Below, piece after piece: positions 33,590 through 46,100 of a DNA stretch of 64,000 nucleotides. Made by a program: the position numbers and the translations under genes. The DNA comes from Tupaia tana (lineage: Eukaryota > Chordata > Mammalia > Scandentia > Tupaiidae): the NCBI GenBank assembly GCA_026018925.1, contig JAKSZU010000009.1:86626139-86690138 (forward strand), given 5' to 3'. The notes under the pieces were generated by a model. The model searched no databases and was not told the origin of the DNA. It saw only the letters and a list, made by a program, of their open reading frames with translations. The stretch's first letter is position 1, and every line of letters starts with the position of its first letter.

Positions 33590-33782
33590 TTTTTCATTAA
33601 AACAATGATTTATTTTAATTTTATTTATTATTATTATTGTTATGCTATAGAGCACATGCACTCAAGAGACAGAGAGGAAAAGTGAGAAAGTAAATCCCTA
33701 GGACCAAGACTCAAACCATATTTGACCATATGGAAGTCCAGTGTCCCAAACACCATGCTACCTACTGAACCCTCTAACACCT
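33590..33782 (-). mobile_element. Older tRNA-derived SINE (family 2)
   Basis: Minus strand: T-rich tail, GA-rich stretch, then a degenerate head ending CCATGCTACCTACTGAACCC. Other copies are at 34742, 47148, 51200 and 57512. Confidence 0.65.
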
Positions 33783-33807
33783 TCTTAACTTCAGAAACAG
33801 CTTCTGT

Positions 33808-34056
33808 AGGACCAGCAGTTAGCGTAATGGCTATGTCGCTGGACTCTCATGTAGTCGACTGCGGTTCGAGTCCCGCATCCGACGGTTTAAACTCACACCG
33901 GGCGTGTGTGCGTGTGTGTCCAAGTTCCCAAGAGGAGAATGGAGGAGAAGGGATTGAGGCGTGGCCATCCCCCCTGGGGGGTGATTTCTCGCTTTCTATC
34001 TCTATGTCCCTCTCTGTCTGTCTGGTGAGTGCATGCGCCCTATAGCAAAAACCTCT

Positions 34057-34102
<46 letters not shown>

Positions 34103-34599
34103 TGAATTCTTGTACTGAAAAATCATATTGTATCCCACAGAAATGTATGCTGATTATATGTCAATAAAATGTTAAAATAAAACTATTGGGCCAACTGTAG
34201 TCAAAACATCTAAATTTTAGTCCTGAGTAGTATGCAGAGGACTATTTTTTTTAAGTTATTTTTTTCCTTTAAAAAGGCAGAGCATCCCCAACAGGGCATC
34301 AATGTTATAATCCACCCCAGCATTCAGCCAACCCTAGATCATGGGCTGATCCATGCCTAGCATGCTAAGGGTGGTCTCTGGACTTGAATTGAGAAATTTC
34401 CCTTGTGGTAGCTTAAAACTCATGCCGGGCACATGTGCATGCGTGCCCAAGATCCTGAGAGGAGAATGGAGGAGAAGGGATTGTGGCGTGACCATCCCCC
34501 CTGGGGGGTGATTTCTCACTTTCTGTCTCTCTGTCTCTCTCTGTCTTCTGGCGAGCACACACGCCCTATAGCAAAAAAACCTTCCAAAAAAAATTAAAA
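33808..34599 (+). mobile_element. Composite insertion: SINE + linker + second SINE, one TSD
   Basis: A 15-bp perfect repeat, AGAAACAGCTTCTGT, lies at 33793-33807 and 34600-34614. Between are a full SINE (33808-34060), an (AT)n run, about 300 bp of other sequence and a 5'-truncated SINE (34408-34599) whose A tail touches the right TSD. The simplest reading is a single insertion from a SINE transcript that read on to the tail of a second SINE (3' transduction). A later insertion or gene conversion is the alternative. Confidence 0.75.
34062..34100. repeat. (AT)n microsatellite
   Basis: About 20 AT units at the tail of the first SINE of the composite. Confidence 0.95.
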
Positions 34600-34741
34600 A
34601 GAAACAGCTTCTGTTATTTTTCTTGAAGACAGTCTCAAATACTTATTTTTGTTAACTTTTTGTAAGGAGTTGAATTTATTATTTTCTTTAAATGAATTTA
34701 AATACAACTTAAAATAGGAATCTCATTCTCATTTCTTTTTA

Positions 34742-34776
34742 AAATTTTGCTTGTTTTTATTATTATTTTTTAAACT

Positions 34777-34819
<43 letters not shown>

Positions 34820-34908
34820 AAAGCAAACCGCCAGATCTGGGACTTGAACTGAAGATGGCCATATGGGAATCCTGTGCCCCCACCATCACACTATCTTCCA
34901 GCCCCTCA
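34742..34908 (-). mobile_element. Older tRNA-derived SINE (family 2)
   Basis: Minus strand, with a (GA)n run at 34782-34814 and the head text ACTTGAACTGAAGATGGCCA. Confidence 0.75.
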
Positions 34909-35540
34909 TTCTCATTCCTTCTTACAGGATCCCAGTTTTTAAAAATTTAGCATGTAGAAAGATTAATTTAAGAATATCAAAGCTTCCACCTGGGAAATTT
35001 TAAGTTAAGATCATCTTTTATAAGTTCTTACCATTTATCTAAATACTTACAAGTCAAGGTGCCATAGTTGTCACACATAAAGCTAGTTGTGCTATCCAAA
35101 GGGGATCATTTTCCTCACTCCTTTTTGGCTGTAGATGCTATTAAGATACGTCATAAAAGCATCCAAACCCCTGCTTTGGCCTCTGTAGTAAACAGTGACC
35201 TCATTTAACAGGCTGCTTTATTTTTGATTGTTGCTAAGTTACAGTCAATCACAATGGCTAAGTTTCAATCACAGGCATCCCGCTTTTTAAACTGTGTTAA
35301 TACAGATGAACTTAAAGATGTAACTAATCCAAGTGTTTCTCTACCTTGTTCTCTCACTTCTGTCTTTCTACGTCAATTCCCCATTGTGTAACATAAGTAT
35401 CTTTAGCCATAAGGCTACCTGGAATACTCTTAAGTAGCTATTTTGGGGTCCACTATTCAAATCATGTTTATTTTTGCTCAATTAATCTCCTTCTAAATTA
35501 AATTGTCTAAAGTTTTTTTTTGTTTGTTTTTTTTGTTGTT

Positions 35541-35594
<54 letters not shown>

Positions 35595-35854
35595 CATAGG
35601 GTGCATGCACTCACCAGAAAGACAGAGAGAGACAAGGAGACAGAAAGCAAGAAATCATCTCTCGGGGGGGATGGCCACACCGCAATCCCTTCTCCTCCAT
35701 TCTCCTCTCGGGATCTTGGGCATGGACGCACATGCACCCAGCATGAGTTTAAGCCACCGGGTCCAGGACTCGAACTGCAGTCAACTACATGGGAGTCCAG
35801 AGATGTAACCATTACGCTAACTGCTGGTCCCTAAAGTTTTTTTTTATTTTGACA
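34909..35854 (+). repeat. ERV LTR (left end unclear) before a tRNA-Leu-like primer site
   Basis: The right end is TTTTGACA at 35854, four bases before a primer binding site. About 35215-35350 is the reverse complement of 28020-28160. A SINE splits the LTR near its right end. Confidence 0.5.
35522..35830 (-). mobile_element. tRNA-derived SINE with very long T run
   Basis: Minus-strand copy; the tail is ~50 T and the usual GGAGAGGTTTTTGC segment is missing between tail and body. TSD CTAAAGTTTTTTTT on both sides. Confidence 0.92.
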
Positions 35855-35858
35855 GTTT

Positions 35859-35876
35859 TGGTGTCAGAAGCAAGAT
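35859..35876 (+). other. Primer binding site, tRNA-Leu-like
   Basis: TGGTGTCAGAAGCAAGAT matches about 15 of 18 bases of the complement of a leucine tRNA 3' end as recalled. It lies just after an LTR end. Confidence 0.55.
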
Positions 35877-36453
35877 CTGAAGTAGCACTTACAGTGACCC
35901 AAAGGAGCACCAAGTTAAAAAGTGAGTTATCTTCTGGACCCTATGTTGTCTGTTGCTCTTTCATGGCAAGTAGGGATTGTGGGAAATTTCTCTCTCAGAT
36001 TTGAGCTCCATGGACTTGGGTTTAGAGCACTCTGAGCTTATTTGCGCAAATTTTGTTCCAAACTAGGTTTGGAGTTGCAACAGGAACTAGACTGGGTCCA
36101 GGATTGAATAGATCCAATAATTAACTGAACTGGATTCAGTTGTCTGACTGTGTCAGACAGAAACTAGCACCAAGTGGCTATTACTGTGGTGGGTGCAGAA
36201 AGATTAGATTAAAAAATGCATGAGGAGTTTTTCGGATTTTTTTTTTTCAGGCTTAGTTAGAGAAAGATCATTGGCTAAATTAGCCAACCGGATCTCAGAG
36301 CCAAAGCCAGGACAAAGTATTTCCCACTTAGGTTTATCCTGGACTAAAACGAATCAAAACTTATATAAAAGTGGAATTCAAATTATAAATATCAGAGTAC
36401 TTCCTGGATGCTACATTATTTACAAAAGTGGTGAGATCTTAGAAATGTAATTG
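35877..36453 (+). other. ERV leader, interrupted by an L1
   Basis: Non-coding sequence after the primer site. It continues beyond the giant L1 at 47088. No gag motif seen. Confidence 0.4.
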
Positions 36454-37799
36454 GAAATTACTATGACCAAAAGCTCTCCTGCAGACCCCAGTTCCAGTCA
36501 AGATAGAAAGTCTCCGGAGTCCTCCACCTCTCTCTGGGTTGGGGCTCTGGGTTCAGCTTCAGGGCTGTGAAATACTCCCCCAGCCAGGGTTTTCCCGAAG
36601 TGCCCAGTGCCTATCAGGTACACAAATGTCTCCCTCTTGCTCTGCTCTCTACCTTCTTTTTTCTGTCCTTTTTTTTTTTTTTTAATAACAGCTTTTCTGA
36701 CTTATTTGTGCCTTTCTCAGGTTATTTGATCTCTTCTTCTTTTAGGATAGAAAGCCTCCAGGGTCCTGAACTTCCAGCTGGGTTGGGCCTCTGGGTTCAC
36801 CTTCAGGGCTGCAAAGTACTCCCGCATCCAGGGCTTCCCCATAGACTCCAGTGCCAGTCAGATTACAAAGCCTCCAGGGTCCTCCTCGTATGTCTGGGTT
36901 GGGACTCTGGGTTCAGCTTCAGGGCTGCAAAGTACTCCTTCATCCAAGGCTCTCCCATAGACCCCAGTACCAGTCAGATTGCAAAGCCTCCAGGGTCTTT
37001 GACCTGTCTGGGTTGGGCCTCTGCGTACAGCCTCAGGGCTACAAAGTATTCTTCCAACCAAGGCTCCCCCTCAGACACCAGTGCCAGTCAGGTACACAAG
37101 TATCTTCCCTTTGTTCTGCTCTGAACCTAGTAAATTTTTTCTCTTTTATTTTTTAAATAACAGGGTTTTTGTTTGTTTGTTTGTTTGTTTTTTGCCACAT
37201 TGTGCCTTTCTCAGGTATGAACTCTTCTTCCTATGCTTAGGATTGTAAGTCTCCAGCGTCTTCTATCTCGGTCTGGGTTGGTCCTTTGGTATCAGCTTCA
37301 CGGCTGCATAGAATTCCCCCAGCCAGGGCTCACTTGCAGACTCCAGTGTCAAATAGGTACACAAGTGTCTCTCTTGTTCTGCTCTGTACCTTCTAACATT
37401 TTTCTTTTTTAAAAAAACTTTTTTCCTTGTTTGTGCCTTTTCAAATTATTCAATCTCTTTTTATTTCACCTAGGATAGAAAGCCTCCAGGGTTCTCCACC
37501 TCTGTCAGAGTTCAGCCTCTGGGTTCAACTTCAAGACTGTGAAGTACTCCCCTAGTCAGGGCTCTGTTGCAGTCCCCAGTGCCAGTCAAGTACATAAGTG
37601 TCTCCCTCTTGGTCTACTCTGTACCTTCTACCATTTTTCTGCATTTTTTTCCCCTAAAGAACAGTTTTTTGCTTTTTTTTTTCCTTTCTTGGGTTATTTG
37701 ACCTCTTCTTCCTTCACCTATGATAGAAAGCCTCCAGGGTTCTCCACCTCTGTCTGGGTGGGCATCTGGGTTCAGAGTCAGGGCTGCAAACTACTCCGC

Positions 37800-37918
37800 T
37801 TCTTGGGCATGCACGCACACGCGCCCGCCATGATTTTAAGCCACCGGGTCCGGGACGCGAACCGCGGTCGACTACGTGGGAGTCCAGTGACATAGCCATT
37901 ATGCTAAACGCTGGTCCC
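37800..37918 (-). mobile_element. SINE fragment (head half only)
   Basis: Only the tRNA-like head and start of the body, on the minus strand; no A tail and no TSD. Probably the leftover of a deletion or unequal exchange in the array. Confidence 0.85.
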
Positions 37919-38589
37919 TCTGTCTTTTTTTAAATAACAGTATTTTTGCCATGTTTCTGCATTTTTCGGGATATTTGATCTCTTCTTACTTCACCTAGGA
38001 TGGAAAGACTCCAGGGTCCTCCACCTCTCTTGGGGTTGGACCTCTGGGTTCAAATTCAGTTTTGTGAAGTACTCACCCAGCCAGGGCTCCCCCATAGATC
38101 CCAGTGCCAGTTAAGTATGCCAGTGTCTCCTTTTTGTTTTGCTTCGTACCTTCTAACATTTTTCTTTGTTTGTTTGTTTGTTTGTTTGTTTGTTTTTATC
38201 ACAGCTTTTTGCCTTGTTAATGCCTTTCTCAGGTTATTTGATCTCTTCTTCCTTCAGCAAGGATAGAAAGTCTCCAGGGTCCTCCAGCTTTCTCTGGATT
38301 GGGCCTCTGGGTTCAGCATCAGGACTGCAAAGTACTCCCCCATCCAGGGCTCTCCCATAGACCCCAGTGCCAGTCAGGTTACAAAGCCTCCAGGGTCCTC
38401 CACCTATGTCTGGGTTGGGACTCTGGGTTCAATTTCAGGGCTGCGAATGACTACCCCAGCCAGGGTTCACCTGCAGACCCCAGTGCCAGTCAGGTACCGA
38501 AGTGTCTCCCTCTTGTTCTGCTCTGTACCTTCCAACTTTCTTCTGTCTTTTCTTTTTTATTTTATTTTATTTTTAAATAACAGCCTTTT

Positions 38590-38866
38590 GGGACCAGCAT
38601 TGGCATAATGGCTATTTTGCTGGACTCCCATGTAGTTGACTGCAGTTCGAGTCCTGGACCCCATGGCTTAAACTCATGCCAAGTGCGTGTGCGTGCATGC
38701 CCAAGATCCCGAGAGGAGAGTGGAGGAGAAGGGATTGAGGCATGACCATTCCTCCTGGGGGCTGATTTCTCGATTTCTGTCTCTCTGTCACTCTCTGTCT
38801 TTCCTGTGAGTGCAAGCACCCTATAGCAAAAAACTCTCCGCAAAATAAATAAATAAATAAATAAAT
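38590..38866 (+). mobile_element. tRNA-derived SINE in monomer array
   Basis: Plus copy, diverged, tail (AAAT)n; TSD approximately AATAACAGCCTTTT / AATAATAGCCTTTT. Confidence 0.9.
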
Positions 38867-41734
38867 AATAGCCTTTTTGCTTTGTTTGTGCTTTTCTCAA
38901 GTTATTTGATCTCTTTTTCCTTCACCTACAGTAGAAAGCTTCCAAGGTCCTCCACCTCTGTCTGGGTTGTGCCTCTGGGTTCAGCTTTAGGGCTGTGAAG
39001 TTCTCCAGACAGGGCTTCGCCACAGACCCCAGTGCCAATCAGGTATGCAAGTGTCTCCTTCTTGGCCTGCTCTGTACCTTCTAACTTTTTTCTGCGTTTA
39101 TTTTTTTTAAAGTAACAGCTTTTTGAATTGTTTTTTCCTTTGTTGGGTTATTCGATCTCTTCTTCCTTCACCTAGGATAGAAAGACTGCAGGGTCCTCCT
39201 TCTCTGTCTTGGTGGGTATCTGGGTTCAGCATCAGGGCTGCAAAGTACTCCCCAACCAGGGCTCCCCCTTAAACCCCAGTGCAACTCATGTGTGCAAGTA
39301 TCTCCCCCTTGTTCTGCTCTATACCTAGTAACTTTTCTCTGTATTTTTTTTTTAACGGTGTTTTTTCCTCTTTGTGCCTTTCTCATTTTATGAACTCTTC
39401 TTCCTATGCCTAGGATACTAAGCCTTCAGGACTCTCTTCCTCTGTCTGGGTTGGGCCTCTGGTATCAGCCTAAGGGCTGCAATGTACTCCTTAACCAGGG
39501 CTCCTTGTAGACACCAGTGCCAGTCAGGTACATAAGTGTCTTTCTTGCTCAGCTCTGTACCTAACTTTTTTATATAACAGTTTTTTTGCCTTCTTTTTGC
39601 CTTTTTCAGGTTATTTGATCTCTCCTTACTTCACCTAGGATAGAAAGCTTTCAGGGTCCTCCACCTCTGTCTTGGTTGGGCCTCTGGGTTCAGCTTCAGG
39701 ATTGCAAAGTTCTCACCCAGCCAGGGCTCCCCCGCAGACCCCAGTGCCAGTCAGGTACACAAGTGTCTTCCTCTTGTTCTGCTCTGTACATTCCAATTTC
39801 ATTCTGTCTTTTTAAAAAAAATAACAGCTTTTTTGCCTTGTTTGTGCATTTCTTGGGTTATTTGATCTCTTCTTCCTTCGCCTAGGATAGAAAGCCTCCA
39901 GGGTCACCCACCTCTGTTGGGGGTGGATCTCTGAGTTCAGCATCAGGATTGTGAAGTACTCACCCAGCCAGGGATTCCCTGCAGACCCCGTGCCAGTCAG
40001 GTACACAAGTGTCTCCCTCTTGTTGTGTTCTGTAAGTTTTAATTTTTTTCTGCCTTATTTTTTTAAAATAAGAGTACTTTTGCCTTGTTTCTGCTTTTTT
40101 GGGGTTATTTGATCTGTTCTTACTTCACCTAGTATAGGAAATTTCCAGGGTACTCCATCTCTCTTGGGGTTGGGCCTCTGGATTCAACTTCAGTTTTGCA
40201 AAGTACTCCTCCAACCAGGGCTCCGCTGCAGACCCCAGTGACAGTCAGGTACATAAATATGCCCCTGTTTTTCTGCTCTATACTTTCTAACATTTTTCTG
40301 TCTTTTTCTTTTTTAAAGAACAGCTTTTCTTTTCTTGTTTGTGTCTTTCTCGGTCTATTTGATTTCCCTTCACCTAACATAGAAAGCTTCCACGATCTTC
40401 CACCTATGTCTGGGTTGGGCCTCTGGATTCAGCTTTTAGGGTGCAAAGTACTCCTCCAGCTCGGGCTCCACCACAGACCCCAGTGCCAGTCAGGTACACA
40501 AATATCTCCCTATTTTTCTGCTCTATACCTTCTAACTTCTGTCTTTTTTTTTTTTTTAATAGCATTTTGCCTTATTGTGCCTTTCTCGGGTTATTTGATC
40601 TCTTCTTCTTTCACTTAAAATAGAAAGCCTCCAGGGTCCTCCACCTCTAGTCTGGGTGGGGCCTCTGGGTTCAGCATCTGGGTTGTGAAGTACTCCTCCA
40701 ACCAAGTATCTCCTTCTTGTTCTTCTCTGTACCTAGGAATTTTTTTCTGTCTTTTTTTTAATAACAGGTTTTTTGCCTCTTTGTGTCATTCTCACTTTAT
40801 GAACTCTTCTTCCTATGCCTAGGATAGTAAGCATCCTCTACCTCTGTCTGGGTTGGGCCTCTGGTATCAGCTTCAGTGCTGCATAATGCTCCCAGCCAGG
40901 ACTCACATGCAGACCCCAGTGTCAATGAGGTACACAAGTGTCTCTCTTGTTCCTCTCTGTACCTTTTAAATTTTTTCTGTTTTTGTTTGTTTGTTTGTTT
41001 TTTAATTACAGCTTTTTTCTTAGTTTGTGCCTTTTTCGGGTTATTGGATCTCTTTTTACTTCACCTAGGATAGAAAGACTCCAGGGTTCTCCACCTCTGT
41101 CATGGTTGGGCCTCTGGGATGAACATCAGGGTTGCAAAGTACTGCCTTAGTCAGGGCTCCCCCCACAGACCCCAGTGCCAGTCAGGTACACAAGTGTTTC
41201 GCTTTGGTCTGCTCTGTACCTTCTTACTATTTCCTGTTTTTTTTTTCCTTAAATAACAGGTTTCTGTCTCTTTGTACCTTTCTTGGGTTATGAACTCTTC
41301 TTCTTATGCCTAGGATAGTAAGCCTCCAGTGTCGTCTACCTCTGTCTGGGTTGGAACTCTGGTATCAGCTTCAGGGGTGCAAAGTTCTCCCCCAGGCAGG
41401 GCTCCCCAGCAGACACCAGTGCTAATCAGGTACACAAGTGTGTCTCTTGTTCTGCTCAGTACCTTCTAACCTTTCCCTGTTTTTTTTTTTTTAATTACAG
41501 CTTTTTTTGCCTTGTTTGTGTCTTTCTCGAATTATTTGATTTCTTCCTTCACCTGGAATAGAAAGCCTCCAGTGTCCTCCACCTCTGTCAGGGTTGGGCC
41601 TCTGGGTTCAGCTTCAGGGCTGCAAAGAACTCACCCAGCCAGGCTTCCCCTGCAGACCCCAGTTCCAGTCAGGCACACAAGTGTCTCCCTCTTGTTCTGT
41701 TCTGTACTTCTAATTTTTCTGCCTTATTTTATTT

Positions 41735-41998
41735 TTTTCTTTTCGTTTTTGAGGTTTTTGTTATAGGGTGCGTACACTCATCAAAAAGAGAGAGAGAGAC
41801 AGAGATACAGAAAGCGAGAAATCACCCCCCGGGGAGGATGGCCATGCCACAATCCCTTCTCCTCCATTCTCCTCTCAGAATATTGGGTATGCACGCACAT
41901 GCGCCCAGCATGAGTTTAAGCTACCTGGTCCGGGACTCGAACCGCGGTCGACTACATGGGAGTCCAGCAACATAGTCATTATACTAACTGCTGGTCCC
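41735..41998 (-). mobile_element. tRNA-derived SINE in monomer array
   Basis: Minus copy; TSD approximately TGCCTTATTTTATTT / TGCTTTATTTTTTTT. Confidence 0.88.
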
Positions 41999-43219
41999 TG
42001 CTTTATTTTTTTTAAAATAACAGTATTTTTACCTTGTTTGTGCCTTTTTCAGGTTATTTGATCTCTTCTTACTTCACGTAGGATAGAAAGCCTCCAGGGT
42101 CCTCCACCTCACTCCAGGTTTGGCCTCTGGGTTCAGCTATAGTTTTGCAAAGTACTCATTCAGCCTGTGTTCCCCCAAAGACCCCAGTGCCAGTGAGGTA
42201 TGCCAGTGTCTCCTTTTTGTTCTGCTCTGTACCTTCTAACTGTTTTCTGTCCTTTTTTTTTTCTTCAACATCAGTTTTTTCCCTTGTTCATGCCTTTCTC
42301 AGGTTATTTGATCTCTTCTTCCTTCACCTAGGATAGAAAGCCTTCAGTGTCCTTCACCTCTATCTGAGTTGGGCCTCTGGGTTCACTTCAGACCTGCGAT
42401 GTACTCCCCCTGTCAGGGCTCCTCTGCAGACCCCAGTGCCAGTCAGGTACGCAAGTTTCTCTCTTGTTCTGCTCTGTACCTACCATTTTAAAAATAATAA
42501 TAATAGCTTATTCGCCTTATTTGTGCCTTTATCTGGTTATTTGTTCTCTTATTCCTTCATTTAGGATAGAAAGCCTCCGTGGTGCTCCACCTCTTTCTGG
42601 AATGGGCCTCTGCTATCAGCTTCAGGGCTGCAAAGTACTTCCCCAGCCAGGGCTCTCCCACCCCAGTGCCATTCAGGTACGCAAGTATCTCCCTCTTGAT
42701 CTGCTCTGTATCTTCTAAATTTTCTCTCTCTCTCTCTCTTTTTGTCAATAATTGCCTTTTTTGTCCCTTTGTGTCTTTTCCAGGTCATTGAACTCTTCTT
42801 TCTTTACCTAATATAGAAATCCTCCAGTATCCTCGACCTCTGTCTGGGTTGGGCCTCTGGGTTCAGCTTCAGGGCTGTGAAGTACTCCCCCAGCCAGAGA
42901 TCCCTTGCAGACTCCAGTCCTAGTCAGGTATGCAAGTGTCTTTCTCTTGTTCTGCCTTGTACCTTCTAAATATTTTCTGACGTTTTTTCCTATAACACCT
43001 TTTTTGCCTTGTTTGTGCCTTTTTCAGGTTATTTGATCTCTTCTTCCTTCACCTTGGATAGAAAGCCTCCAGGGTCCTGCAGTGCTGTCTAGGTTGGCCC
43101 TCTGGGTTCAGTGTCAGGACTATGAAGTACTCCCCAGCTAGGCACCCCTGGAGACCACAGTGCCAGTGAGGTACACAAGTTCCCTCTAGTTCTGCTCTGT
43201 ACCTTGTAATATTTTCATT

Positions 43220-43514
43220 TTTTTTTCTCTTTTTCTTTTCTTTTTTTTTTTTTTTTTTTTTTTTTTGAGAGGTTTTTGCTATAGGGCGCATGCACTCGCC
43301 AGACAGAGAGAGACAGAGAGCTAGAAAGCGAGAAATCACCCCCCCCGGGGGGATGGCCATGCCACAATCCCTTCTCCTCCATTCTCCTCTCGGGATCTTG
43401 GGCACGCACGCACACGCACCCGGCGTGAGATTTAAGCCACCGGGTCCGGGACGTGAACCGCAGTCGACTACATGGGAGTCCAGCGACATAGCCATTACGC
43501 TAACTGCTGGTCCC
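43220..43514 (-). mobile_element. tRNA-derived SINE in monomer array
   Basis: Minus copy with a long T-rich tail; short TSD ATATTTTC. Confidence 0.88.
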
Positions 43515-44207
43515 CCATATTTTCCTTTTTTAAAAATAATAGCTTTTTTGCCTCTTTATGCCTTTCTCGGTTTATGAACTCTTCTTCCTTCACCTAGGAT
43601 AGAAAGCCTCCAGGGTCCTCTGTGTCTGTCTAGGTTGGGCCTCTCGGTTCAGCTTTGTGACTGCGAAGTACTTCCCCAACCAGGGCTCCCCCTCAGACCT
43701 TAGTGCCAGTCAGATACGCAAATGTCTCTCTTATTCTGCTCTGTACCTTCTAAATTGTTTTTTTTTCAAAATAACGTCTTTTTTGCCTTGTTTGTGCCTT
43801 TCTAGAGTTATTTTATCTCTTTTACTTTCAGCTAGTATAGAAAGCCTCCAGGGTCCTCCATCTCTGTCTGGGTTGGGCCTCTGGGTTCAGCTTTAGGGCT
43901 GCGAAGTACTCCCCCATCCAGGGCTGCCAACAGTCCCCAGTGCCATTCTTGTATGCATGTGTCTGCCTCTTGTTCTGCTCTGTATCTTCTAAGTTTTTTT
44001 TGTTATTTTTTTAAATAACAGCTTTTTTGCCTTTTTTGTGCTTTTCTCAGGTTATTAGATATCGTCTTTATTCACGTCAAATAGAAAACCTCTAGGGTCC
44101 TCCACCTCTGCCTGTGTTGGGCCTCTGGGTTCAGCTTCAGGGCTGCTAAGTATTCCCCCACCAGGTCTTCCTTGCAGACTCCAGTGCCAGTCAGGTTCGC
44201 CAACAAT

Positions 44208-46100
44208 CAAGAAGACTTGGATGAAATGGACAAATTCTTGGAGATGTATAATCTACCAAGATTGACTTAAGGGGACATTGAAAGCCAGAATAGATCTAGA
44301 ACAAGCAATGAGGTTGAATCAATAATAAATATCCTCCCAACAAAGAAAAGCCCAGGTTCTGATGGCGTCACTGCTGAATTCTACTAAACTTTTAAAGAAG
44401 AGGTAACCCCCATTCTACTCACATTGTTTTTAGAGATCCAAAAGGAAGGAATCCTTCCAAACCCATTTTGTGAAGTGTCCATTACCCTCATTCCCAAAAC
44501 AGATTAGACTACAACAAATAAAGGAAAACTACAGAACTATATCTCTGATGAATACAGATGCAAAAATTCTCAACAAGATACTTGCTAACCACAGCATGAG
44601 AAACATTATTCATCATGAGCAGGTGGGCTTTATTCCAGAGATGCAAGGGTGGTTCAATATATGCAAGACCATAAATGTAATAAACCATATTAACAGAAAG
44701 AAAAATAAAAACCATATGATCATTTCAATAGATGCAGAAAAAGCATTCAACAAAATGCAACATCCTTTCATGATTAAGATGCTCAGTAAAACTGGCATAT
44801 AAGGATCATTTCTCAGCATAATAAAAGCCATCTATGAAAAATATTCAGCTAACATTATACCGAATAGAGAAAAGCTGAAATCTTTTCCAGTAAAAACAGG
44901 TACAAGACAAGACTGCCCACTTTCTCCTCTGGTATTCAACATAGTACTGGAAGTCCTAGCCAATGCAATCAGATGAGAAGGAAATAAAAGGCATTCCATC
45001 AGCAAAAGAAGAACTGAAATTATCTCTGTTTCCAGAAGACATAATTGCTTACATAGAGGACCCAATAGTATCCACCAAAAAACTCCTCAAAGTACTAAAT
45101 GCATACTGTAAAGTTGCAGGATACAAAATCAACTTACAAAAATCTATAGCATTTCTATATACAAACAACAAGCAGACAGAGACAGAACTGAAGAAAGCAA
45201 TCCTATTTACCATAGCCACAATAAGTATAAGATACTTAGGAATAAAACTAACCAAGGAAGTCAAAGACTTCTTAAAGGAAAATTGTAAAAACCTTAAAAA
45301 GGAAATTAAAACGTATACAAAAAAGTGGAAGGACAGCCCATGTTCTTGTATTGGCAGAATTAATATAATCAAAATGGCAATCCTACCCAAATTAATCTAC
45401 ATATTTAGTGCAATCCCTATAAAATTTCAAGAAACATTCTTCGCAAATCTAGAAAAGACAATTATAGAATTTGTCTGGAATCATAAAAGACCCTATATTG
45501 CCAAAGACATTCTGTGCAAGAAGCATGGAGTAGGGGGCATCTCACTTCCTGAACCAAAATATATTAAAAAGCTGTGGTAATCAAAACAGCACGATATTGG
45601 CAAAAAAACAGACATGAAGACCAATGGAGCAGAGTGAAGACCACAGCAATAAACCCAAAAAAATACAGTTAATTCATCTTTGACAAAGGGTAGTAGTCAT
45701 TACAGCAGGAAAAGGAAAACCTCTTTAGCAAATGGTGCTGGAAAAGCTGGGTATCCAGCTGCAGAAAGATTAATCTAAACCCCTATGTGTCACCATTAAC
45801 AAAAAAATAAAAAACAACTCAAAGTAAAAGATCTAAACCTAAGACCACAAACAATAAAACTACTGGTGGAAAACACTGGGGAAACTCTGGGAGACATTGA
45901 GTTAGGCCAAGATTTCTTAAGTAAGACCCCCAAAGCCCAGGCTATAATCCCCATAATAGACAAGTGTGATTACATTAGATTAAGAAGTTTCTGCACAGCA
46001 AAGGACACTGTCACTAGTGTGAATCAACAACACTTGCAATTGGAGAGAATTTTTTGTTAACTGTGCCTCAGATATGGGACTGGTAACCAGAATACACACG
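44208..46100 (+). pseudogene. L1 ORF2, RT and C-terminal part, decayed
   Basis: Starts at the linker (about the point equal to 10075 in the other L1), immediately after a monomer. RT text is clear: [20 protein letters not shown] then [13 protein letters not shown] (44660-44755). The catalytic FADD-type box reads FPEDI (about 45030), so the active site is lost here. Long open pieces are 44470-44802 and 44963-45580 (205 codons). The endonuclease is absent. Confidence 0.9.

Larger units (their letters stand above)
36470..44207 (+). repeat. Tandem ~245-bp L1 5' UTR monomers
   Basis: Unit starts (GATAGAAAGCCTCCAGGGTC and variants) occur near 39640, 39888, 40132, 40380, 40620, 41071 and 41316, a period of about 245 bp. 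Each unit has a GC-richer half (CTCTGGGTTCAGCTTCAGGG, CCCCAGTGCCAGTCAGGTAC) and a T-rich half (CAGCTTTTTTGCC, TTATTTGATCTCTTCTTCC). Near 36746-36985 and 38378 the T-rich half is absent, giving ~120-bp steps. Four SINE insertions or fragments break it. Without them about 6.8 kb remains, roughly 28 units. Confidence 0.85.

Noticed and set aside
35507..35834. ORFs with poly-Phe or poly-Lys tails on both strands
   Set aside because: They are translations of a SINE and its T/A tail; the same peptides recur at every SINE copy.
36470..44207. CRISPR-like or satellite array
   Set aside because: Units are ~245 bp with no spacer/repeat structure, and the array is bounded by an L1 TSD; it belongs to the L1.
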